Positions 43,761-51,050 of a stretch of DNA of 64,000 bases are shown here, in pieces. This stretch comes from Actinoplanes xinjiangensis. Lineage in GTDB: Bacteria; Actinomycetota; Actinomycetes; Mycobacteriales; Micromonosporaceae. Within the stretch, counting starts at the first letter, position 1. Every line of letters begins with the position of its first letter. The notes below the pieces were generated by a model. It was given only the letters and a program-made list of their open reading frames with translations, was not told the DNA's origin and did not search any database. The DNA is taken from the NCBI RefSeq assembly GCF_003148685.1, contig NZ_QGGR01000023.1, forward strand, positions 87,849 to 151,848, given 5' to 3'. The translations under genes and the position numbers were made by a program.

Positions 43761-45031
43761 GCGAGCCGGTCCGGCCCGGGACGCCTCGGGTGGCCTCGCT
43801 CGCCCGCCGGCCCGCCTTCTGGGTGGTGATCGCCCTGCTGGCCGCCGGGGCGGTACGGATCGCGCAGATCACCGCGCTGTTCATGGAGAGCTTCCCGATC
43901 GCGACGATCACCGCGATCCTGCTGTTCGGGCTGCTCGCCGTACCCTTCTGGGTCTTCCTCGACGAACTCGACTTCCTGGAACGCGAGCCGCCGAGCCTGC
44001 GGATCCTCGCCCTGGCCTGGGGTGGCCTCGTCGCCACCAGCGTCTCCATCCCGGGCAGCACCGCACTGGACAACCTGATCGCCAAGCTCAGCTCACCCGA
44101 CCTGGCCGCCGAGTGGGGCGCCGCCCTGGCCGGGCCGACGGTCGAGGAGATCGCCAAGACCCTCGGTGTGGTCGCCATCGTGCTGATCGCCCGCGCCCAG
44201 GTGAACAGCGTGCTCGACGGCATCGTCTACGGCGCCCTGGTCGGGCTCGGCTTCCAGATCGTCGAGGACGTGGTCTTCGCGATCGGAGCGGTCCAGCAGG
44301 CCGGTGCGGGCGACCGGGTGCAACCGGTGATCACCACGTTCCTGGTCCGCGGCATCCTCGCCGGCGTGTGGAGTCACACCCTGTTCGGTGCGCTGGCCGG
44401 TGCGGGCATCGGTTATCTGGTGGTCCACCGGGACCGTACCCGTGCCCGGCGGATCACGGTGGCGGCTCTCGCCCTGCTCGCCGCATGGGCCTCGCACTCG
44501 CTGTGGAACTCGCCGCTGTTCCGGGAGAGCCTCGGCGACAGCGCGGTCGGCCTGCTCGCGGTGCTGCTCGTCAAAGGCCTGCCACCGCTGCTGCTGGTTC
44601 TCTACCTGGTGCGGCGGGCGCACGACCGGGAGGCCGCCTACTACGTGGCCATGCTGGCCACGGTCCGGGATCCGGACCTGATCACCGAGGGCGAGCTGCG
44701 GGTCCTCGGTTGGCACTCCCGGCGGGGCGCGGCCCGGCGGCACGCCGCGGCGAGCGCGGGGCACCGAGCCCGGGCAGCGGTACGGCGACTCCAGCGCGCC
44801 CAGGCCGGCCTGGCCGTCGAGTTGAGCCGTGCCGGAGCCGACGTGCCGCACGACGCCGCGGAGGCGCGGGCCGCCGAGGTCCGCCGGCACCGCGTCGCCC
44901 TCGCCGCCCTGGGACATCCGGAGGCGGTCGAGGGCGCACGGTCCTGGCGGCACACCGCCTCCACCATCGCGACCGCGGTGGTCGCCATCGCGGTCCTCTG
45001 GGTGACTCTGTCCGCTCTGGGTGGTGGCTGA
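43757..45031 (+). CDS. PrsW-family intramembrane glutamic protease
   Basis: A 424-aa membrane protein with ~9 hydrophobic segments. The PrsW signature is intact: PTVEEIAKTLGVV near 130 (EExxK), GLGFQIVEDVVFAIG near 162 (FxxxE), and the His of AGVWSHTLFGALAGAG near 195, with a later WASHSLWNS. Such proteases cleave membrane-anchored substrates inside the membrane; in Bacillus, PrsW starts the cascade that destroys an anti-sigma factor. Here the C-terminal ~110 residues are soluble, Ala/Arg-rich and helical (RAQAGLAVELSRAGADVPHD), not part of the core. It is encoded with the preceding anchored protein. No anti-sigma gene is adjacent. Confidence 0.9.
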   Translation: MSEPVRPGTPRVASLARRPAFWVVIALLAAGAVRIAQITALFMESFPIATITAILLFGLLAVPFWVFLDELDFLEREPPSLRILALAWGGLVATSVSIPGSTALDNLIAKLSSPDLAAEWGAALAGPTVEEIAKTLGVVAIVLIARAQVNSVLDGIVYGALVGLGFQIVEDVVFAIGAVQQAGAGDRVQPVITTFLVRGILAGVWSHTLFGALAGAGIGYLVVHRDRTRARRITVAALALLAAWASHSLWNSPLFRESLGDSAVGLLAVLLVKGLPPLLLVLYLVRRAHDREAAYYVAMLATVRDPDLITEGELRVLGWHSRRGAARRHAAASAGHRARAAVRRLQRAQAGLAVELSRAGADVPHDAAEARAAEVRRHRVALAALGHPEAVEGARSWRHTASTIATAVVAIAVLWVTLSALGGG

Positions 45032-45038
45032 GCCCTTC

Positions 45039-45293
45039 TCAGACCGTGCCCTCCGGCGGCAGCCCACCGTCGCCGTCGACGATCAGGTCCGGGGTGCCGT
45101 CCTCGTCCAGGTCGACCATGGTCACGTCGACCTTGCCGTCGCCGTCGGTGTCGAACTGGAAGAGGTCGGGCTTGCCGTCACCATCGGTGTCCGAGACCCA
45201 GACATCGGTACGGCCGTCGCCGTTGGCGTCCTTCTTGAACAGGTCGACACGGTCGTCACCGCGCGTCTCGATGATCTCCTGCGGCTCGCTCAT
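45039..45293 (-). CDS. Small acidic EF-hand/TSP3-like calcium-repeat protein
   Basis: An 84-aa protein with no signal peptide: MSEPQEIIETRGDDRVDLFK, then four DxDxDG-type repeats (DANGDGRTD, DTDGDGKPDLFQF, DTDGDGKVDVTM, DEDGTPDL). The repeats match dockerin or thrombospondin type 3 calcium loops, normally outside the cell. Here the N-terminus is polar, so the protein is predicted cytosolic or secreted by a non-Sec route. GAGAGGAAACC upstream of the ATG is a fair ribosome site. Its 3' end is 7 bp from the PrsW gene. Calcium binding is expected; the role is unknown. Confidence 0.75.
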   Translation of the reverse strand: MSEPQEIIETRGDDRVDLFKKDANGDGRTDVWVSDTDGDGKPDLFQFDTDGDGKVDVTMVDLDEDGTPDLIVDGDGGLPPEGTV

Positions 45294-45424
45294 AAGGTTT
45301 CCTCTCGTCGGCCGCCAGGGCCCGGCGGTGTGCCCGTCTGTACCCAGCGGATCAATCGAACAGTCCCCGGACCTGTGACGGTTGTCGCTGGTGCCGCTCC
45401 TGAACGGGCGTAAGGTACGCCGAC

Positions 45425-45844
45425 GTGGATATCGCTGAGGACGGTAAGCAACACCTGTTCACCAGCGGTGGCGGTGGTGCGCTCGCGGAACGCATGGGTA
45501 TCGAGATCACCGAGGCCACGGCGGAACGGGTCGTAGGAATCATGCCCGTCGAAGGCAACACCCAGCCGTACGGGTTGTTGCACGGTGGGGCCTCCTGCGT
45601 GCTCGCCGAAACGCTGGGTTCGGTCGGGGCGGTGCTGCACGGGCAGACCGTCGACCGTCCGTTCGCGGTCGGCGTCGACATCAACGCCACCCACCACAAG
45701 GCGGCCCGCTCGGGTCTGGTGACCGGAGTCGCCGTTCCGGTGCACCGGGGCCGGGCGGTGGCGACGTACGAGGTGGTCCTCACCGACGAGTCCGGCGAAC
45801 GGGTGTGCACCGCCAGGATCACCTGCCTGCTCAGGGGTGCATGA
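45425..45844 (+). CDS. Hotdog-fold thioesterase (PaaI/YbgC-like)
   Basis: A 139-aa single hotdog domain, matching PaaI/MenI-type acyl-CoA thioesterases. HLFTSGGGGALAERMGIEI leads to NTQPYGLLHGGASCVLAETLG near 45-60, the family's Gly-rich HGG segment with catalytic-type Glu, then GVDINATHHKAARSGLVTG near 85 and VCTARITCLLRG. These enzymes hydrolyse acyl-CoA or similar thioesters, often of aromatic or short acids. Substrate unknown. GTG start; a TAAGGT hexamer lies 8 nt upstream with no Shine-Dalgarno. It overlaps the next gene by 4 nt. Confidence 0.9.
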   Translation: MDIAEDGKQHLFTSGGGGALAERMGIEITEATAERVVGIMPVEGNTQPYGLLHGGASCVLAETLGSVGAVLHGQTVDRPFAVGVDINATHHKAARSGLVTGVAVPVHRGRAVATYEVVLTDESGERVCTARITCLLRGA

Positions 45845-46284
45845 ATTCCCACGTCCGGGTGCGTTCCTTGACCGCCCGACGTACCTTTTCCAACGTGACC
45901 GACGTACCACAGCACGCATTCGATGACGCCGCGCAGGTCCTGCAGTGTGCGCTCACCGGCGACACCGCGGCTGTGGCCGACACCTTCGACGCGGTCGTCG
46001 ATCGGGACGGTGTGGTCGGTGCCTGGGACGTCGCGTGGTGCCTCGCCGCGACCATGGTGGGCCAGTTCCCCCCGGGCGGGGCGTGGACCCTGGAGTTCCC
46101 CGGGATCGACGACGCGCGGTATGACAAGCGCTGGGTGGCACGGTTCGTCAGCGCCTACGTCAACGGCGACTTCCCGACCGGTGAGGCACTCTTCGGCGCG
46201 GCGATCGCCGACGGCACACTCCCGGACTGCCTGCTCGCCCTGGCCGGGTCCACGGTCGCGACCCTGCGCCACCGGGCGGCCTGA
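45841..46284 (+). CDS. Hypothetical protein coupled to the thioesterase gene
   Basis: A 147-aa product if ATG 45841 is used (overlapping the thioesterase stop); GTG 45895 is an alternative start that gives VTDVPQHAFDDAAQ. The sequence is helical and has a CLAATMVGQFPPGGAWTLEF and YDKRWVARFVSAYVNGDFPT core. No signal peptide, TM helix or motif is recognised. The 4-nt overlap implies co-expression with the thioesterase. It converges with the next gene with 6 bp between stops. Confidence 0.7.
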   Translation: MNSHVRVRSLTARRTFSNVTDVPQHAFDDAAQVLQCALTGDTAAVADTFDAVVDRDGVVGAWDVAWCLAATMVGQFPPGGAWTLEFPGIDDARYDKRWVARFVSAYVNGDFPTGEALFGAAIADGTLPDCLLALAGSTVATLRHRAA

Positions 46285-46290
46285 GCCTAC

Positions 46291-46599
46291 CTACTTACCC
46301 TTGAGGTAGAGGGCCTTCGCGTACTGCGCGGCAGCGGCGTTGTTGTACATCGACGCCTGCGACATGAAGAACTCGTTGTCCGCGATCGCCCGGGACGCCT
46401 GCGACGTACCCGCCCATCGGATGTCGGCCTCCGCCTCGGAGAGCCCGCGCGCCCGGAACTGCCGGCGCATCGCCACCCGCCCGGAGCGGAACGCCTCGGC
46501 CGCCTCCTCCGCGTGTTTCATGCAGGAGAGCGCCTTCTCGCTCAGCGCCTCGGCGAGGGTGTAGGCCGCGTTCTCCGCATCATTCGAGAAGCCGTTCAC
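46291..46599 (-). CDS. Small alpha-helical hypothetical protein
   Basis: A 102-aa product from GTG 46599, which has AAGGAGG 7 nt upstream; a longer frame is open upstream but has no better start. It is almost all helix, rich in Ala and Glu: NDAENAAYTLAEALSEKALS, then AEEAAEAFRSGRVAMRRQF and a C-terminal ASMYNNAAAAQYAKALYLKG. No motif is recognised. The size and helical pair are reminiscent of WXG100-type proteins but no WXG is present. It converges with the previous gene; function unknown. Confidence 0.65.
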   Translation of the reverse strand: MNGFSNDAENAAYTLAEALSEKALSCMKHAEEAAEAFRSGRVAMRRQFRARGLSEAEADIRWAGTSQASRAIADNEFFMSQASMYNNAAAAQYAKALYLKGK

Positions 46600-46729
46600 G
46601 GCGACGCCTCCTTGCGTCCGGAGTTTGACCGATCCCGACACACTCTGTAGCACCGAGCGGGCGCCTTCAAGGCCTTCCATGCGGGGTGTGGACAACCGCA
46701 TCACCGTCCGTTGATATAGCTTGCGGATC

Positions 46730-47209
46730 ATGATTGATCCACAGCCGACTGACGACCCCTCCGGCCGACGTTGGCTGCAACTGCTCGCGGTCGCCGCGGC
46801 GGCGCTCGTGCTGGGCTCCGTCGCCTCCACCGCGGCGATGCTCCTGGCCGGCTGGCGCTATGCACCCGAGCGTGAGTTCACCGTCGCGGTCTTCATGCAG
46901 CCGGACGCGGACGCCGGTCAGCGTGCGGCGGTGCAACGGACCCTCGGCACGCTGCCGGCCGTCGACGGGGTGCGGGTGGAGTCACGGGAGCAGGCGTACG
47001 AGAAACTGCGCCAGCGGGTCTCCGGCGATCCCACCCAGATGGAGGGAATCGAGGCCGCCACGATGCCGGAGTCGCTGCATCTGACCACTGTGGGCCGAGA
47101 CTTCGACTGTGGGCCGCTCCCGTCGATCCGGAAGATGGCCGGCGTCGATCGGATCCGCGTGGTGATGCGACCGGAGAGCGGCCGCCCGGGAGCCGAACTG
47201 GGGTGCTGA
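46730..47209 (+). CDS. Membrane-anchored protein with FtsX-like extracellular domain
   Basis: A 159-aa protein from ATG 46730 (a TTG three codons upstream is possible). One TM helix near residues 18-40 (LLAVAAAALVLGSVASTAAM), then FTVAVFMQPDADAGQRAAV, LGTLPAVDGVRVESREQAYE and TMPESLHLTTVGRDF. This order of 'vavfM', 'lpgV..v...s.eeAy' and 'pesl.v' matches the extracellular domain of FtsX, without the rest of the permease. It may be a stray regulator of a cell-wall hydrolase, but FtsE and FtsX are not adjacent. A TATAGC hexamer (46715-46720) lies 9 nt before the ATG. Confidence 0.7.
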   Translation: MIDPQPTDDPSGRRWLQLLAVAAAALVLGSVASTAAMLLAGWRYAPEREFTVAVFMQPDADAGQRAAVQRTLGTLPAVDGVRVESREQAYEKLRQRVSGDPTQMEGIEAATMPESLHLTTVGRDFDCGPLPSIRKMAGVDRIRVVMRPESGRPGAELGC

Positions 47210-47276
47210 TCAATGATCTTGCCCGGGCCGGTACCGTCCGGTTTCGCTCCGCAAGCACTCGAACGGGGGTTCAGAG

Positions 47277-48221
47277 ATGAACGTGAAGCACCTGTCCGTA
47301 CTCGGCGCCACTGCTGTGGCCGTCGCCTCCACCGTCCTCTTCGCCTCGCCCGCCCAGGCCGCCTCGGCCGGCCTGGCGACCGCGGGTAAGAACACCGTGA
47401 GCTTCCGTGCCCTGATGGGCCAGACCAACAAGGTCTCGGTCACCATCTCGGGCCGCACCGTCACGATCACCGACCGGGTCGCCGTCCGGGCCGGCACGGG
47501 CTGCCGGTCGGTCAGCCGGACCAAGGTGCGGTGCACCACCAGCCAGGCCACCAGAACGATCAAGGTGGCGCTCGGCGACAAGAACGACTACGTCCGCAAC
47601 CACACCGGCGTCTTCATGCTCGCCGGCGGCTCCACCGGCAACGACACCCTGGTCGGCGGTCCCGGCACCGACCAGCTCCAGGGTGGTTCCGGCAACGACA
47701 GGCTGTACGGCGGCAACGGCCGCGGCGAACTGTTCGGCGACTCCGGCACCGACCACATCGTCGGGGGCACCGGGTACGACTACGTCGCCGCCGGTTCGGG
47801 CGACGACACCATCGCCACCGGGGCCGGCAACGACCTCATCCACGGCCAGGCCGGCAACGACACCGTCTATGCCGGTGTGGGCAGCGACCAGGTCCGCGGC
47901 TGGGGCGGTAACGACCGGATCTGGGGCGGTGCCGGCAACGACTTCCTGATGGGCGACGTGGGCAACGACGCCCTCGCCGGTGAGGCGGGCGACGACACCC
48001 TGGTCGGCGAGATCTACAAGGTGGTCGGGAACAAGGGCGTGTCGTCCGGATCGGCGACCGCTGCGGACCGGCTCTACGCCGGCGTCAACACCTCGATCGG
48101 CGACATCTGCCTGGAGTCCTCCAGCCGGGGCAGCGCCTCGGGTTGCGAGTGGTTCACCGCGGTGGCCGCAGCCGGCCCGGCCGCCGTCGCCCGGGTGTCC
48201 CCGGGCACTCCCATCGAGTGA
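47277..48221 (+). CDS. Secreted RTX-type calcium-binding repeat protein (paralogue 1)
   Basis: A 314-aa secreted protein. Signal peptide MNVKHLSVLGATAVAVASTV + LFASPAQA, then a ~80-residue domain shared with the two next genes (AASAGLATAGKNTVSFRALM, TNKVSVTISGRTVTITD), then ~10 GGxGxD hemolysin-type calcium repeats (GGSGNDRLYGGNG, GGTGYDYVAAGSG and so on) and a short C-terminal non-repeat part with one Cys. Calcium folds these repeats into a parallel beta-roll outside the cell. No type I secretion genes are near, and the Sec signal argues against classical RTX export. First of three tandem paralogues; structural or adhesion role likely. Confidence 0.92.
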   Translation: MNVKHLSVLGATAVAVASTVLFASPAQAASAGLATAGKNTVSFRALMGQTNKVSVTISGRTVTITDRVAVRAGTGCRSVSRTKVRCTTSQATRTIKVALGDKNDYVRNHTGVFMLAGGSTGNDTLVGGPGTDQLQGGSGNDRLYGGNGRGELFGDSGTDHIVGGTGYDYVAAGSGDDTIATGAGNDLIHGQAGNDTVYAGVGSDQVRGWGGNDRIWGGAGNDFLMGDVGNDALAGEAGDDTLVGEIYKVVGNKGVSSGSATAADRLYAGVNTSIGDICLESSSRGSASGCEWFTAVAAAGPAAVARVSPGTPIE

Positions 48222-48243
48222 TGAGCGTCACTTAAATACGGGC

Positions 48244-48274
48244 GGAACGTCGGAACGGTAGCGTCCTACGATCG
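48244..48274 (+). promoter_or_regulatory. Conserved promoter block of RTX paralogue 2
   Basis: A 31-bp block 56 bp before the gene, 27 of 31 positions identical to the block at 49801-49831 upstream of paralogue 3. The core GAACGGTAGCGTCC is followed by a TACGAT -10-like hexamer (48267-48272). Paralogue 1 has only a weak relative (GGTACCGTCC near 47230). Likely the same regulator or sigma factor drives at least two of the genes. Confidence 0.75.
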
Positions 48275-48330
48275 ATGCAGCGTGGCCGGGCCCACCGTCC
48301 GGCCCGTCTGCTTCGAACGGGGACTCCACT

Positions 48331-49713
48331 GTGGCTTTCGTCAATCGCCGAACCCTGTCCATGATCGGAGCCACCGCCGTCGCGGTCGCTACGTCCTCCC
48401 TCTTTCTGGCCAACCCCGCGCAGGCGGCCAGCGCCGGCCTCGCCAAGGTGGTCGGCAGCAACAAGGTCCAGTTCCAGGCGCTGACCGGCAAGTCGAACGC
48501 GCTGACCATCACCATCTCCGGGCGTACCGTCACGCTCGACGACAAGGTGGCGATCCAGGCCGGCAAGGGCTGCAAGGCCGTCAAGGGTGACAAGACCAGG
48601 GTCAGGTGCACGACGTCGAAGAAGACGGCACAGATCACGGCGGCCCTCGGCGACAAGAACGACTCCGTCAACAACAGGACCTCGGTCTTCCTGCTCGCCT
48701 TCGGCGGCGCCGGCAACGACACCCTCGCCGGTGGCCCCGGCCGTGACCAGCTGCAGGGCTCCTACGGTGTCGACAGGCTGTACGGCAACGGCGGTAACGA
48801 CCAGTTGTTCGGCGAGTCCGACGGTGACCAGATCTACGGCGGCGCCGGCAACGACTATGTCGACGGCGGTTACGGCCTCGACCGGGTGTGGGGCCACGCC
48901 GGCAACGACACGATCTGGGGCGACAGCGGCTACGACATCATCGCCGGTGGTGACGGTAACGACATCATCCACGGCGAGACCGGCAACGACACCGTCTACG
49001 GCGAGAACGGCAACGACGACATCTACGGCGAGGACGGCTACGACTCGATCAGTGGTGGCAACGGCGACGACGACATCGACGGCGCCGCCGGCAACGACTG
49101 GGTCAACGCCGGACCCGGTGGCGACGTGATCGTCGGTGGCGACGGCAACGACACCGTCTACGCCGTCACCGGCAACGACGACGTCTACGGCGGCAACGGC
49201 AACGACACCATCTCGGGCGCCGACGGTGTCGACTACATCGTGGGTGGCGGCGGCAACGACACCGTCTGGGCCGGCCGCGGCATCGGCGCCAACGCCGCGG
49301 GCGAAACCGTTGTCGACACCGTCTACGGCGGTGCCGGCGACGACACCGTCTACGGCGAGGGTGACCCCGACTTCGTCAACGGTGAGGACGGCGTCGACAC
49401 CATCGACGGCGGCGTCGGCGACGACTGGATCGAGGGCGGATTCGGTAACGACAAGGTTCTGGGATCCTCCGAGGACGACCTGGTGATCGGCGAGTGGACC
49501 GACGATGACTACACCCTCATCGAGGACCCGAACGCGGTCGACTACGCCGACGGCGGCGCCCACAACGACGCGTGCTTCGTGACCGCGTTCTCCACCGCGG
49601 TCAACTGCGAGCCGCTGGCGGCCGCGCAGGGTGCCCGCGCCGGTAAGGCGACTGTCGTGACGCCGCCCGCCGAACTCGCGGAGGCGATCAAGGCGGCGAA
49701 GGCGCGCCAGTAA
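48331..49713 (+). CDS. Secreted RTX-type calcium-binding repeat protein (paralogue 2)
   Basis: A 460-aa secreted protein, the longest of the three. GTG start, signal peptide MAFVNRRTLSMIGATAVAVA + TSSLFLANPAQA, the shared domain (ASAGLAKVVGSNKVQFQALT, SNALTITISGRTVTLDDKV), then about 20 GGxGxD repeats with much DIxGGDGNDxI and NDTVYGENGNDD, and a C-terminal tail with CFVTAFSTAVNCEP and an Ala/Lys-rich end. Repeat number is about twice that of paralogues 1 and 3, as expected from repeat expansion. Its upstream region holds a promoter block shared with paralogue 3. A terminator follows the stop. Confidence 0.93.
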   Translation: MAFVNRRTLSMIGATAVAVATSSLFLANPAQAASAGLAKVVGSNKVQFQALTGKSNALTITISGRTVTLDDKVAIQAGKGCKAVKGDKTRVRCTTSKKTAQITAALGDKNDSVNNRTSVFLLAFGGAGNDTLAGGPGRDQLQGSYGVDRLYGNGGNDQLFGESDGDQIYGGAGNDYVDGGYGLDRVWGHAGNDTIWGDSGYDIIAGGDGNDIIHGETGNDTVYGENGNDDIYGEDGYDSISGGNGDDDIDGAAGNDWVNAGPGGDVIVGGDGNDTVYAVTGNDDVYGGNGNDTISGADGVDYIVGGGGNDTVWAGRGIGANAAGETVVDTVYGGAGDDTVYGEGDPDFVNGEDGVDTIDGGVGDDWIEGGFGNDKVLGSSEDDLVIGEWTDDDYTLIEDPNAVDYADGGAHNDACFVTAFSTAVNCEPLAAAQGARAGKATVVTPPAELAEAIKAAKARQ

Positions 49714-49729
49714 CGCCCGCATTACTCAT

Positions 49730-49765
49730 CGAACGGCCCGACTGCTCCGGCAGCCGGGCCGTTCG
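49730..49765 (+). terminator. Terminator after RTX paralogue 2
   Basis: 11-bp perfect stem (CGAACGGCCCG, 49730-49740, with 49755-49765) and a 14-nt loop, 17 nt after the stop; no T-run. Confidence 0.7.
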
Positions 49766-49800
49766 TCTTGCGAGAGTGATTCACATCACGCGAAACTCTG

Positions 49801-49831
49801 GTGACGTCGAAACGGTAGCGTTCTACGATCG
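49801..49831 (+). promoter_or_regulatory. Conserved promoter block of RTX paralogue 3
   Basis: Matches the block before paralogue 2 at 27 of 31 positions, with a GTGACG -35-like hexamer and TACGAT (49824-49829) 17 nt apart. It lies 51 nt before the ATG, leaving a leader of about 45 nt in both genes. Confidence 0.75.
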
Positions 49832-49882
49832 GGGCCACGGTCGGCCGGCTTTTCGCGCCTACCTCGACACGGGGGAACTCAC

Positions 49883-50977
49883 ATGTTCTTGCTCAACCGC
49901 CGCACCATCGCCGCCGTCGGCGTCACCGCGGCCGCGATCGGGTCCACCGGGCTCCTCTCCGCTGCGGCACTGGCCGCCGCGCCCGCCGGCACCGCCCAGA
50001 TCGCCGGGTCCGGCACGGTCGAGTTCACGGCGCAGGCCGGGAAGTCCAACGGCCTCACCATCACCATCTCCGGCCAGACCGTCACCCTCGACGACCTGGT
50101 CGCCATCAAGGCGGGCACCGGCTGCACCGCGGTCGCCGGCGACACCACCAAGGTCACCTGCACCACGACCGGCGTGACCACCGGCGTCAACGTGAACCTC
50201 GGCGACCTGAACGACTGGGTCAAGAACCAGACCGCGGTCACCCTGTCCGCCACCGGCGGCTACGGCAACGACACGCTCTCCGGCGGCTCGGGCGCCGACC
50301 GGCTGGACGGCGCCGCCGGCAACGACACCGTCTACGGTGGCGGCGGCAACGACTCCATCTGGGGTGCCGCCGGCAACGACACCGTCTACGGCTACAGCGG
50401 CAACGACAGCGTCTCCGCGGGCGACGGCAACGACCGGGTCTTCGGCCAGGACGGCAACGACACGCTCTACGGCGGCCCGGGCGCCGACCTGCTGAACGGC
50501 GCGAACGGCCTCGACAAGATCTCCGGTCAGACCGGCAACGACAAGATCTACGCCGGTTCCGGCGAGGACGCCGACTTCAACGGCGACACCGTCTGGGGCG
50601 GCTCCGGCAGCGACACCATCTACGGCGAGGCCGGGACCGACGAGATCTACGGCGGCACCGGCAACGACACCGTCTCCGGTGGTGCCGGCGAGGACGCGCT
50701 GCTCGGCGAGTCCGGTAACGACACCCTCACCGGTGGTGCCGGCGCGGACGTGCTGATCGGCGAGTCGATCAACAGCAAGATCCTGCCGATCGGCAGCGCC
50801 AAGGCCAAGGACAAGCTGTACGGCGGCGCGAGCGTCGACCTCTGCATCGCGCTCAAGGGCGCCAAGTACTCCAGCTGCGAGTACAAGAAGTGGGCCGACT
50901 ACGTGAACAGCTTCGGCGCGAGCAGCCTCTCCGCGAAGCCGTCGGCCATCGAGGCCCGCGTGGCCGCGATCGCCTGA
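49883..50977 (+). CDS. Secreted RTX-type calcium-binding repeat protein (paralogue 3)
   Basis: A 364-aa secreted protein. Signal peptide MFLLNRRTIAAVGVTAAAIG + STGLLSAAALAAAP, shared N-terminal domain (ITISGQTVTLDDLVAIKAGT, GDTTKVTCTTTGVTTG), then ~13 GGxGxD repeats (NDTVYGGGGNDSIWGAAG, NDTLYGGPGADLLNG) and a non-repeat C-terminus with CIALKGAKYSSCEYKKW and a short helix. The signal peptide, N-domain and repeats align with paralogues 1 and 2, so the cluster arose by local duplication. Promoter block shared with paralogue 2. A terminator-like hairpin ends the cluster. Confidence 0.93.
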   Translation: MFLLNRRTIAAVGVTAAAIGSTGLLSAAALAAAPAGTAQIAGSGTVEFTAQAGKSNGLTITISGQTVTLDDLVAIKAGTGCTAVAGDTTKVTCTTTGVTTGVNVNLGDLNDWVKNQTAVTLSATGGYGNDTLSGGSGADRLDGAAGNDTVYGGGGNDSIWGAAGNDTVYGYSGNDSVSAGDGNDRVFGQDGNDTLYGGPGADLLNGANGLDKISGQTGNDKIYAGSGEDADFNGDTVWGGSGSDTIYGEAGTDEIYGGTGNDTVSGGAGEDALLGESGNDTLTGGAGADVLIGESINSKILPIGSAKAKDKLYGGASVDLCIALKGAKYSSCEYKKWADYVNSFGASSLSAKPSAIEARVAAIA

Positions 50978-50993
50978 TCCACCCCGACACCGG

Positions 50994-51036
50994 AACGGTC
51001 CGGCCGCGCGGCGATCTGCCGTACGGCCGGGCCGTT
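50994..51036 (+). terminator. Terminator after RTX paralogue 3
   Basis: 13-bp stem with one G-T pair (50994-51006 with 51024-51036) enclosing a 17-nt loop that can form a small inner stem; TTT follows. It sits 17 nt after the stop and also faces the convergent gene. Confidence 0.75.
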
Positions 51037-51050
51037 TCCCGTTGTCCCGA

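Noticed and set aside
47277..50977. RTX toxin operon
   Set aside because: All three proteins have Sec signal peptides, there is no type I exporter or acyltransferase gene, and no toxin domain is seen.
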